Source: Candidatus Jacksonbacteria bacterium
GTDB taxonomy: Bacteria > Patescibacteriota > Patescibacteriia > UBA9629 > GWA2-43-13
DNA length: 8,430 nt
Assembly: GCA_018698735.1 (NCBI GenBank)
Contig: JABIPD010000070.1
Location: forward strand, 1 to 8,430
Direction of reading: 5' to 3'
The notes under the pieces were generated by a model. That model was not told the origin of the DNA. It searched no databases and saw only the letters and a program-made list of their open reading frames with translations. The translations under genes were made by a program, and so were the position numbers. Shown one piece after another: positions 1 through 5,920 of the stretch (positions are counted from its first letter, which is position 1; each line of letters opens with the position of its first letter).

Positions 1-749
1 AAAAGCATTCTATTGCAGTAAGCAACGTTCCCACCTATGGAGAAAACACCGTAGCAGAACATACCTTCGCGCTTATTCTTTCTTTATCTCGAAAAATATT
101 CCAGTCATACGAGCGCACAGAAAAATTCACTTTTGATACCGACGGATTACGCGGCTTTGATTTAAAAGATAAAACACTCGGCATTATTGGCTGTGGGAAT
201 ATAGGAAAACATGTTGCCCGCATGGCGCAAGGCTTTGAAATGAATGTTGTAATCGCCGATCCTTATATAAAAAACACTGCTGTAAAAAAACTTCATGCAA
301 AAACGGTCCCTCTATCTAAACTTCTTGCTACCTCAGATATTATTACGCTGCATGCTCCGTATTCCCCCAAAACGCACCATTTGTTAAACAAGAAAAATAT
401 TAAAACAATAAAAAAAGGAGCTTTTCTTATTAATACCTCTCGCGGCGGGCTAGTAGATACCAGCGCACTTGTTTGGGCATTAAACAAAAAAATCCTCGCA
501 GGTGCAGGACTCGATGTTTTAGAAGAAGAATGTGTAGTAAAAGAAGAATCTCAAATACTTTCAAAAAATTGGCCCAAGGAATGCAACCTTCAGACAGTGT
601 TAGAAAACCACATGCTTGTAAAAAGAGACGATGTTATTATTACTCCTCATAATGCCTTCAACAGCACAGAGGCATTAGAGCGTATATTGCACACCACAAT
701 AGAAAACATTCAGGCTTTCTTAAAAGGCCGCCCCCAGAATCGGGTATAA
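1..749 (+). CDS. D-2-hydroxyacid dehydrogenase (D-lactate dehydrogenase-like), 5'-truncated by window edge
   Basis: NAD-dependent oxidoreductase interconverting a 2-keto acid and a D-2-hydroxy acid, cytosolic. The reading frame is open from base 3 with no start inside the window, giving 248 residues; the family is about 330 long, so roughly 80 N-terminal residues lie outside. Seen: the helix lining the cofactor site (NVPTYGENTVAEHTFALIL), the Rossmann nucleotide motif GCGNIG (fragment residues 63-68), the substrate/cofactor Arg in INTSRGGLVD (residue 147), the catalytic Glu in GLDVLEEE (about 174-176) and the catalytic His in TPHNAFNS (216). The segment between Glu and His, ending in a LENHML stretch, resembles the D-lactate dehydrogenase/VanH branch rather than phosphoglycerate dehydrogenase. 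An internal ATG at 222 lies after the Rossmann motif and is not the start. The last 40 bases overlap the convergent minus-strand gene. Exact substrate cannot be told. Confidence 0.93.
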   Translation, partial: KHSIAVSNVPTYGENTVAEHTFALILSLSRKIFQSYERTEKFTFDTDGLRGFDLKDKTLGIIGCGNIGKHVARMAQGFEMNVVIADPYIKNTAVKKLHAKTVPLSKLLATSDIITLHAPYSPKTHHLLNKKNIKTIKKGAFLINTSRGGLVDTSALVWALNKKILAGAGLDVLEEECVVKEESQILSKNWPKECNLQTVLENHMLVKRDDVIITPHNAFNSTEALERILHTTIENIQAFLKGRPQNRV

Positions 750-1225
750 CCATACCACCCTACACCACCAAGCAATGCAACTCCTAAAATAATATCTATC
801 GCTACAATATACCAGCTCCAATTTTTTTGTGATGATGCTTCTTCCGCCTGAATAACCAACGGGATTTTAAGCCCGGTACCGCCTTTAAACGATTGGGCCG
901 AAAGCGAGCGAGCAACCACTGAAATATCGGTAGAAAACACCCCTGCCTCCTGAGGAAGAACAACGACCTGAACGGTCTTTTTTTGATTACTCTCTAATAA
1001 AAAATTTCTAGGTTCAACACGGACAATTTCTTGGAAATCTTCTATAAACACATCGAATATTGCTGCTTCTTGGGATGGGTTTTTAAGGGTTAAGGCTTTA
1101 TATTCAGGTTGATGAACAGTACTTGTAACGAGTACCTTGGAAGGAATAGCAGAAATACCAAGAGCCGACACCGACAAAGGCATAAAAACAAATACCGCAC
1201 CTGCAAACAAGAATACTATCTTCAT
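710..1225 (-). CDS. Exported Ig-like domain protein with C-terminal membrane anchor
   Basis: A 171-residue cell-surface protein of no named family. Residues 1-22 look like a signal peptide (MKIVFLFAGAVFVFMPLSVSA, cleavage after VSA). Residues 25-127 alternate beta-strand-like segments typical of an Ig-like/HYDIN-type beta sandwich (KALTLKNPSQEAAIFDV, then KKTVQVVVLPQEAGVFSTDI). Residues about 138-158 form one transmembrane helix, followed by a basic tail (RFWGRPFKKA), so the domain would sit outside, anchored at its C-terminus. I chose the ATG at 1225 because it starts the signal peptide; an 18-codon upstream extension adds polar residues in front of it. It is the last gene of the riboswitch-controlled operon, 35 bases after the toroid/DUF4430 gene. 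Inference: it may anchor or partner that secreted protein, which has no anchor and also ends in an Ig-like domain. Its 3' end overlaps the opposing dehydrogenase gene by 40 bases. Confidence 0.85.
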   Translation of the reverse strand: MKIVFLFAGAVFVFMPLSVSALGISAIPSKVLVTSTVHQPEYKALTLKNPSQEAAIFDVFIEDFQEIVRVEPRNFLLESNQKKTVQVVVLPQEAGVFSTDISVVARSLSAQSFKGGTGLKIPLVIQAEEASSQKNWSWYIVAIDIILGVALLGGVGWYGYTRFWGRPFKKA

Positions 1226-1260
1226 AGAAATATCAATCCTTACAAAGCCAGCGCTGTTTG

Positions 1261-2853
1261 TCAACGAGATCGCCCCCAAATAGTGATAGTACCTTGATGA
1301 GCACCTGATTGATTATATCCTCCGGGGACAGAGAGCATAACATCTACATTTTTATCTTCTTGTATTTCTAGTGTATCGGTAAAATCCGCCCAATAGACAT
1401 TATTTATATCAATATTTTGAGTAAATAAAGAATCTCCACTCACTTCTGATCCAATCGTAAGTGCAACTTCTCCATTATTTTCTACTACCATAGGAGCATT
1501 CGCACTTTGCCCTGGCTGAAGTGTTCCAAAATTCACAGCCGAACTCTTCACGTTAATACTCGCCTCTTGCCTATCTGTGGTATTGGCATTACCGCCTGGA
1601 GGGTTTTGCTGAGGAGGAGTATCTATCTGAGTTGATACTGGAATACGAATACTGGCACTTAATGGAATAGTCACGCTCGATTCAGAAACAGTTCCGTCTA
1701 ATACAAATTCTGGTGCCGAAGCATCAACGCTTCCATAAAACCAAATAATTTTGTCTCCAGAAGAAACAGCCTGAACTTCTGCACTTACCAATGGCTTTGT
1801 TCCATTAAGAGCATACATCCACCCAGATGTTCCAGCTGGCTCATGTCCCCCTATTGCTCGAACATATCGCCCTAAAGAATCATCTACAATATCTATAGAA
1901 AGAGTGCAGGCAGCAGCTGCTTTTTCGGCGACTTCTAATGCCGTAGCAGCAGATACCTCTCCCCGACACAAAGAAAACCGAGAACTTACAATATTATATG
2001 CAACCAATTGAGATTGAGCAGTAGAGGACGAAGAAGCAGACGGCGCTTGTGTTATTACAGGCGGAATAGTTGGCGAAATTGTTTGTACTGGAATTTGTTT
2101 TCCACTTAAAGCAATAAGCCTAAATGCTGCAGATTGAACTCCATCAACAGATTCTAAATACGCTTCTAATGTTGAGCCACCATTGCTCCAACTCATTCCT
2201 CCTGCAAATGCCGCTACCCAGCTTGCAGAATAAGGATTTGAAGTTGTTTGTCCATACGCAGGAAACCCGCCATCAGTGTTTTGTTTATTTTTTAAAAACA
2301 ATTCTGCCAATTGAGTACTTTGACCTGCCGCACGAAGGAAAGCAACTGCAGCAGCTGTTATATCTACGTCATCGGAATCTCCTAGCCTAAACCCGAAGCT
2401 TCCATTCTGGTTTTGATTATTTTTAACCGTGAATACTGCAGCCTGAACAGCAGAGCTCGAAACTGATTCACCAGCAGAAAGAAGCGCAAGCCCTCCAAAA
2501 ATATCGTCGTTCACTAAATTCGGATCTCCCATTTGATTATTGTGAACTTTTTGCTTAAGAGCAGCTATTAAATCGACATCACAGGTGCGTGGGTCTATTC
2601 CAGCTGCAGTTAACCCAAGGATTGGACCAGCAAGATCGATAGCCGTTGAATTATTACTTACTTGATTACAAAGATTACTCGCATTCGAAGGTATGTCGCC
2701 AATAGCAGCACGAGCAGCGATATTCCAATGCGAAAACTTAGAAACAGCCTTTCTTAATGCTTGCTCATCGGCTGCACTCCCAAAGCTCCAATGATTCAAA
2801 AATACCCCACCAGAAATAACAAGAACAAATACTAATAACAATAATTTTTTCAT
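1261..2853 (-). CDS. Exported alpha/alpha-toroid + DUF4430 + Ig-like protein (intrinsic-factor-like; candidate corrinoid-binding protein)
   Basis: A 530-residue exported protein. Residues 1-27 are a signal peptide (KK, hydrophobic core, GSA end). About 30-250 is a prenyltransferase/squalene-cyclase-type alpha/alpha toroid: VNDDIFGGLALLSAGE (114-129), NQNGSFGF (148-155), QNTDGGFPAYG (191-201). A Pro/Ser/Thr linker (254-280) precedes a DUF4430 domain (about 283-378) with the typical GWMYALNG (344-351) and GDKIIWFYG (366-374). A second Pro-rich linker (405-428) leads to an Ig-like domain (about 432-527, NFGTLQPGQSANAPMVV). Two Cys in the toroid (62, 91) and two in DUF4430 (296, 316) could form disulfides. 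Toroid plus DUF4430-like beta domain is the known build of animal intrinsic factor and transcobalamin; with the riboswitch upstream, B12 capture is the inferred role. A GTG at 2877 has GGGAGG seven bases upstream and would add eight residues; I prefer the ATG because it begins a canonical signal peptide. No membrane anchor is seen. Confidence 0.9.
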   Translation of the reverse strand: MKKLLLLVFVLVISGGVFLNHWSFGSAADEQALRKAVSKFSHWNIAARAAIGDIPSNASNLCNQVSNNSTAIDLAGPILGLTAAGIDPRTCDVDLIAALKQKVHNNQMGDPNLVNDDIFGGLALLSAGESVSSSAVQAAVFTVKNNQNQNGSFGFRLGDSDDVDITAAAVAFLRAAGQSTQLAELFLKNKQNTDGGFPAYGQTTSNPYSASWVAAFAGGMSWSNGGSTLEAYLESVDGVQSAAFRLIALSGKQIPVQTISPTIPPVITQAPSASSSSTAQSQLVAYNIVSSRFSLCRGEVSAATALEVAEKAAAACTLSIDIVDDSLGRYVRAIGGHEPAGTSGWMYALNGTKPLVSAEVQAVSSGDKIIWFYGSVDASAPEFVLDGTVSESSVTIPLSASIRIPVSTQIDTPPQQNPPGGNANTTDRQEASINVKSSAVNFGTLQPGQSANAPMVVENNGEVALTIGSEVSGDSLFTQNIDINNVYWADFTDTLEIQEDKNVDVMLSVPGGYNQSGAHQGTITIWGRSR

Positions 2854-2901
2854 AGAGATTGCGGCAAGGAGACACACGGATGCGCCTCCCTACCGTTATG
2901 G

Positions 2902-3459
2902 TTATGGCAGTTCCTGCCACCCAAAGATTGATGGTTCAGTAATCTGCGGCTGATACGGAATGAATTCAAAGCTAGCAACCCACACTACCTCCGACTCTTG
3001 AGACAAGAAATCACTCGAATCGAAGGGCCAAGCTGGCTCATCTTCCCAGCCAAGACTCCCTTGCCAGATTTCGAACTCGTCCTCCGAAGAGGCTTTTACA
3101 TACGCCAGAAGAAACTGCTCGTCATCTGACTCAAACGAAACGGCTCCTTTGAACTCAACGAGCATCTTCCCTTTCGATGTATCATTGTACAATGGCTCGA
3201 CGCCATGAAGGGACAGATCTTGGAGTAAGCTAGCGAGGGTGGAGTTATCCAGCCACGTTTTGTGGTAAACCAACGGAAGCATCCCGTTGTCGAGTTCCTC
3301 TCCCTTCCAAACGCTATGGATAACGAGCGAGGAAGTGGATGAGTGATCGATGTCTACGCTTCCAGACTTGATCGCTGCCCATGTAGTCGTAGAAGCGACT
3401 GCATATGGTGCCAGAAGCGCGAATGCAACGAACAGGGCAAGCTTACGACGTAGATTCAT
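2902..3459 (-). CDS. Exported protein of unknown family, first gene of the cobalamin-riboswitch operon
   Basis: I do not recognise this 185-residue protein. Residues 1-23 form a signal peptide (MNLRRKLALFVAFALLAPYA, then VAS). The mature part is acidic, has eight Trp (27, 51, 69, 132, 138, 144, 160, 181), no Cys and no further membrane helix, and ends in a Trp/Pro-rich tail. I chose the ATG at 3459: it starts the signal peptide and has AAGGA six bases upstream. A longer frame from a TTG at 3579 would translate through the leader hairpins and is rejected. It lies directly behind the riboswitch leader; the toroid/DUF4430 gene follows 48 bases later. A short hairpin (GGCAG/CTGCC, 2906-2918) covers the last codons without a T-tract. 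The gene is visibly richer in G+C than its neighbours (about half in lines I counted, against about a third in the cNMP/GAF gene) and uses more AAG and GAG codons. Together with the clear Shine-Dalgarno site, this hints at separate acquisition. Function unknown; a role in corrinoid handling rests only on context. Confidence 0.78.
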   Translation of the reverse strand: MNLRRKLALFVAFALLAPYAVASTTTWAAIKSGSVDIDHSSTSSLVIHSVWKGEELDNGMLPLVYHKTWLDNSTLASLLQDLSLHGVEPLYNDTSKGKMLVEFKGAVSFESDDEQFLLAYVKASSEDEFEIWQGSLGWEDEPAWPFDSSDFLSQESEVVWVASFEFIPYQPQITEPSIFGWQELP

Positions 3460-3465
3460 GTTGAA

Positions 3466-3470
3466 TCCTT
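3466..3470 (-). promoter_or_regulatory. Shine-Dalgarno site fixing the 3459 start
   Basis: On the minus strand AAGGA stands six bases before the ATG at 3459, immediately after the T-tract of the leader hairpin. Most other genes here (pilT, cNMP/GAF, htpX, PsbP-like, lemA) show no such site, so it both decides this start and marks this gene as different. Confidence 0.7.
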
Positions 3471-3475
3471 CCATC

Positions 3476-3499
3476 AAAAAAACCCTCTTAAGATGAGGG
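3476..3499 (-). terminator. Leader terminator-like hairpin (candidate riboswitch expression platform)
   Basis: On the minus strand CCCTC (3499-3495), a seven-base loop, GAGGG (3487-3483) and seven T (3482-3476) make a compact intrinsic-terminator shape. It stands 16 bases before the ATG at 3459 and about 90 bases after the riboswitch aptamer, inside the same leader. The natural reading is transcription attenuation: with cobalamin bound, the hairpin forms and RNA polymerase stops before the operon. The stem is only five pairs, so efficiency is uncertain. Confidence 0.7.
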
Positions 3500-3560
3500 C
3501 CCAAGTGCGAAAGACCACAAGCGAGACGATATTTCGTTCTCTTGTGAGAAGAAATCATCT
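3500..3560 (-). promoter_or_regulatory. Structured leader between aptamer and terminator (possible antiterminator)
   Basis: A long imperfect hairpin spans 3546-3516 on the minus strand: CACAAG pairs with CTTGTG at the base, then an A/G mismatch, AG/CT with a bulge, and ACGA/TCGT closing an AATA loop. Just upstream, AGATGA (minus strand, forward 3555-3560) is complementary to TCATCT (forward 3491-3496), which covers the 5' arm and loop of the terminator hairpin. That helix would enclose the 3516-3546 hairpin and block the terminator. The complementarity is seen; the switching role is inferred. Confidence 0.45.
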
Positions 3561-3590
3561 CCCTTAATATTTTTCGCAATTTTCACATCA

Positions 3591-3726
3591 CCTTGTACTC
3601 GCAAGGAAGCCACGGTTGGCTTGTAGAAAGAATTTTGGTGCTCGGACTATTACCGTTGCGGTACAGTGAGGGAATTTCACCCTATTCTTACATTCCACAT
3701 GTAAGATACTTCCCCAAAATATTCTT
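3591..3726 (-). promoter_or_regulatory. Cobalamin (B12) riboswitch aptamer
   Basis: Read on the minus strand, the region carries the conserved cobalamin-riboswitch core in order. A P5/L5 element AGGG-TGAAATT-CCCT lies at 3683-3669. It is followed by CTG and the P6 element TACCG-CAA-CGGTA with the following A, then AGTCCGAGCACC, the conserved strand after P6. The closing helix is well formed: AAGAAT(AT)TTTGG (3726-3714) pairs with CCAAAATTCTT (3638-3628), with a two-base bulge. A seven-pair hairpin CTTACAT/ATGTAAG (3705-3687) lies inside the core, and two hairpins follow it (AAGCCA/TGGCTT, 3622-3607; CCTTG/CAAGG, 3606-3591), one of which may supply the loop that kisses L5. I did not identify that pairing. 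The family binds adenosyl- or aquo/methylcobalamin and usually turns off B12 uptake or B12-dependent genes. The compact form suggests the smaller class II type, but subclass and ligand form are guesses. It precedes the three-gene exported-protein operon. Confidence 0.88.
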
Positions 3727-3749
3727 CTTTTTTCTTAAAGAGCTCCTCT

Positions 3750-3777
3750 ATCTTACCGTATCTCCTATTTTTATCAA
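3750..3777 (-). promoter_or_regulatory. Candidate promoter of the riboswitch operon
   Basis: On the minus strand TTGATA (3777-3772) and TAAGAT (3755-3750) are separated by 16 bases. Transcription would begin about 3743, leaving a short stretch before the closing helix of the aptamer at 3726. The position fits well; the -10 box matches the consensus at only four of six bases. Confidence 0.45.
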
Positions 3778-3798
3778 TACACACATTATCCACACGTT

Positions 3799-3827
3799 AT
3801 GACAGCTCGTATGTTTACTGGTATACT
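3799..3827 (+). promoter_or_regulatory. Promoter of pilT and the cNMP/GAF gene
   Basis: ATGACA (3799-3804), a 17-base spacer, and an extended -10 TGG-TATACT (hexamer 3822-3827) match a vegetative sigma promoter at five of six bases in each box. The transcript would start near 3834 with a leader of about 93 AT-rich bases before the ATG at 3927. It runs away from the riboswitch promoter, whose -35 box ends 22 bases to the left. The rest of the gap to 3927 shows only AT-rich, partly palindromic sequence (TTTAAATTTTAAA). Confidence 0.6.
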
Positions 3828-3926
3828 TAGTAAGAAATTCGAATCCTCAACATTTTAAATCCTGTCTATTTGGTATTGAGATTTGTTTCAAATTTCGGAT
3901 TTTAAATTTTAAATTTCGTTTAAAAT

Positions 3927-4976
3927 ATGACCATTCATGAGCTCCTTAAAGCCGCGGTAGACCAAAAGGCATCAGACCTTCATCTTATGATTGGAAAAAA
4001 TCCAATATTAAGAATAGATGGTAACCTTACAGAAACTCAATATGGCGTTGTAGACGATAAACTCGCTGCAGAGCTTATCTACAGCATGCTGAGTCCTCAG
4101 CAAAAAGAAAAATACGATACCGAACGAGAACTCGATTTTTCGTATGAATTACAAAATGTCGCACGCTTTCGGGTAAACATCCACTGGGCACAAAATGCTC
4201 CCGGACTTGTTGCTCGTGTTATCCCAGATACCATCCCCACAATGGAAGACATTATAATTCCAGATGCTGTGTTTAAAATGCTCGATGAAAAACAAGGGCT
4301 TATTTTAGTAACAGGACCAACAGGACAAGGAAAATCGACCACAATGGCGGCCATGCTTGAATATATTAATACGACCAAATCTTCTAATATTGTTACGTTA
4401 GAAGACCCTATTGAATTTGATTTCACCTCTAAAAAAAGTATTATTAAACAGCGAGAAATTGGTACAGACACCCTTACCTTCAGCGGAGCTTTAAAACGAA
4501 TTTTACGCCAGGACCCAAATGTTATTATGGTTGGAGAAATGAGAGATTTAGAAACAATCGCAGCAACGATCATCTTAGCAGAAACAGGACATTTGGTTAT
4601 TTCTACCCTTCATACGATTAATGCCGCTCAAACAATAGAACGTATTATAGATGTCTTCCCTCCTCATCAGCAAGCAGAGATTCGATTTCAGCTTGCAACG
4701 ACATTAAATGGAATTATTTCTCAACGCCTACTCCCTAAAACTGGCGGTGGCAGAATCGCAGCTCGAGAGCTCCTTCTTAATACTTCAGCAACCGCTAACC
4801 TTATCCGCGAAAACAAACTGGCACAAATAAAAAGCGTTCTCCAGACTTCTCGAGACGCTGGAATGGTTACAATGGACCAAAGTTTAGAAGAGCTTCTTGC
4901 TAAAAATCTTATAGAAGAATCTGTTGCGCAAGCGTATATGTCTCCGTTTCAGGCAGAACAATCAGCTTCAGAGTAA
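3927..4976 (+). CDS. pilT: Type IV pilus retraction ATPase PilT
   Basis: Hexameric ATPase at the inner face of the membrane that depolymerises type IV pili, powering twitching, adhesion and DNA uptake. The 349 residues equal the usual PilT length. Seen: the N-terminal PAS-like domain (KASDLHL, 14-20; ARFRVN, 79-84), Walker A GPTGQGKST (130-138), the Asp box TLEDPIE (157-163), Walker B ending NVIMVGEMRD (198-207), the His box GHLVISTLHT (221-230), the LNGIISQRLLP segment (260-270), and NLIREN (291-296). The last matches the AIRNLIRE retraction motif that separates PilT from PilB/GspE assembly ATPases, although the leading Ala-Ile-Arg is changed to Ala-Thr-Ala. There is no tetracysteine zinc insertion, again against PilB. 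The start has no Shine-Dalgarno site, but the MTIHELL opening is typical. The cNMP/GAF gene follows after five bases, so the two are co-transcribed. Confidence 0.95.
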   Translation: MTIHELLKAAVDQKASDLHLMIGKNPILRIDGNLTETQYGVVDDKLAAELIYSMLSPQQKEKYDTERELDFSYELQNVARFRVNIHWAQNAPGLVARVIPDTIPTMEDIIIPDAVFKMLDEKQGLILVTGPTGQGKSTTMAAMLEYINTTKSSNIVTLEDPIEFDFTSKKSIIKQREIGTDTLTFSGALKRILRQDPNVIMVGEMRDLETIAATIILAETGHLVISTLHTINAAQTIERIIDVFPPHQQAEIRFQLATTLNGIISQRLLPKTGGGRIAARELLLNTSATANLIRENKLAQIKSVLQTSRDAGMVTMDQSLEELLAKNLIEESVAQAYMSPFQAEQSASE

Positions 4977-4981
4977 ATAGT

Positions 4982-5920
4982 ATGGTTGATAAAAACATTT
5001 TCAGCGGTCTTCCTGCGTTTTCGTCTCTTTCAAACGAAAACATAGCATTACTTGCAGAAATAGCAGAAATAAAAACGATCCCAGCTCATGAAAATATTTT
5101 CACCCCAGGCGCTAAAAGAGACGCGCTTGGTTTTGTGCTACAAGGCGTTGTAGAAATTCTACATAAACACTCTCAAGAAGCAATTGGAACACTCGAGACT
5201 GGTGATGCTTTATCTGAAAGAGTTCTTATAGATGCAAACGATAAACACACAGAAACAGCAAAAGCTCTTACCGAAGTTTCGTTAGTGCTTTTTCCTATTC
5301 ATCACCTTAAAAAAATACAAAAAGAAAACATTAACCTTTACGCTTCCCTCCAAACATTACTTATCGATGATTGTACCGACCGGTTGTATCATGCAAACAA
5401 TAAATTACTTACCATCTATCGGATAACAACATTACTTAACCAAGACGCTGTTTCGTTTCCAGATATGGGACTAAATCTTCTCAAAATAATTCTCGATGTT
5501 ATTCGTGCAGAGACGGGCATATTTACAACCTTTAATGCCTATACTAATCGCTTTCATATACAAGCCTCTGTAGGATCGCTGCATAAAGATAAAGACCAAA
5601 CTATATCACCAGATTCCGACCCTTATATTGGAACACTTATTACCAGTCCACGGATTAAAGCGCTTTCTTCAATCGATTATTCATCTCGCAAAGCCGTTTG
5701 GTATATAAAAAAGAACGCACTTATTGCGCCTCTTCTATCAGAAAAAAAGATAACTGGAGCACTCGTGCTTTCCAATAAGCTGAGTACGCCTGAATTTACA
5801 AAAAATAATGCTATTTTACTTCACATTATTTCACAACTTGTAGGTGGGGCTGTTGCCGAAAAAATGAGACTGCAAGAACAGCAGGCCGAAAAAGAATTTA
5901 AACAGGTGTATATTAACTAA
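4982..5920 (+). CDS. Cyclic-nucleotide-fold + GAF domain protein, downstream of pilT
   Basis: A 312-residue soluble protein. Residues about 7-125 look like a CRP-type cNMP-binding beta roll (FSGLPAFSSLSNENIALLAE; then ALGFVLQGVVEILHK; GTLETGDALSERVLI). About 135-295 looks like a GAF sensory domain (INP-like start near 145, LLKIILDVIRAETGIFTTF at 166-184, ALIAPLLSEKKITGALVLSN at 246-265), ending in a charged helix (292-308). No DNA-binding helix-turn-helix follows the roll, so it is not a classical CRP regulator. The phosphate-binding cassette is degenerate: the expected Gly-Glu and Arg-x-Ala positions read GDALSER and HTETAKA without the key Arg, so canonical cAMP binding is doubtful. Five bases separate it from pilT, pointing to a sensor or regulator of pilus retraction (inference). 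Its stop codon overlaps that of htpX on the other strand by four bases. Confidence 0.85.
   Translation: MVDKNIFSGLPAFSSLSNENIALLAEIAEIKTIPAHENIFTPGAKRDALGFVLQGVVEILHKHSQEAIGTLETGDALSERVLIDANDKHTETAKALTEVSLVLFPIHHLKKIQKENINLYASLQTLLIDDCTDRLYHANNKLLTIYRITTLLNQDAVSFPDMGLNLLKIILDVIRAETGIFTTFNAYTNRFHIQASVGSLHKDKDQTISPDSDPYIGTLITSPRIKALSSIDYSSRKAVWYIKKNALIAPLLSEKKITGALVLSNKLSTPEFTKNNAILLHIISQLVGGAVAEKMRLQEQQAEKEFKQVYIN

Noticed and set aside
2124..2390. Forward 88-codon frame
   Set aside because: It is antisense to the toroid domain and has low-complexity composition expected of a shadow frame.
1261..2853. Active terpene cyclase or prenyltransferase, suggested by toroid repeats and a DSDD stretch (residues 159-162)
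   Set aside because: The protein is exported and carries DUF4430 and Ig-like domains. The DSDD overlaps a VDITA repeat position common in non-catalytic toroids; no other catalytic motif is seen.
2906..2918. Terminator between the 185-aa gene and the toroid gene (GGCAG/CTGCC hairpin)
   Set aside because: The hairpin sits within the last codons and no T-tract follows, so it should not stop transcription of the operon.
3460..3579. 40-codon N-terminal extension of the 185-aa exported protein from a TTG
   Set aside because: It would translate through the leader hairpins and T-tract and bury the signal peptide; the ATG at 3459 has its own Shine-Dalgarno site.
3593..3802. Forward reading frame of 69 codons
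   Set aside because: It lies antisense to the cobalamin riboswitch and its promoter, whose conserved structure explains the sequence; the product has no recognisable domain and no start signal.
4097..4573. Minus-strand 158-codon frame
   Set aside because: It is fully antisense inside pilT, whose motifs account for the region.
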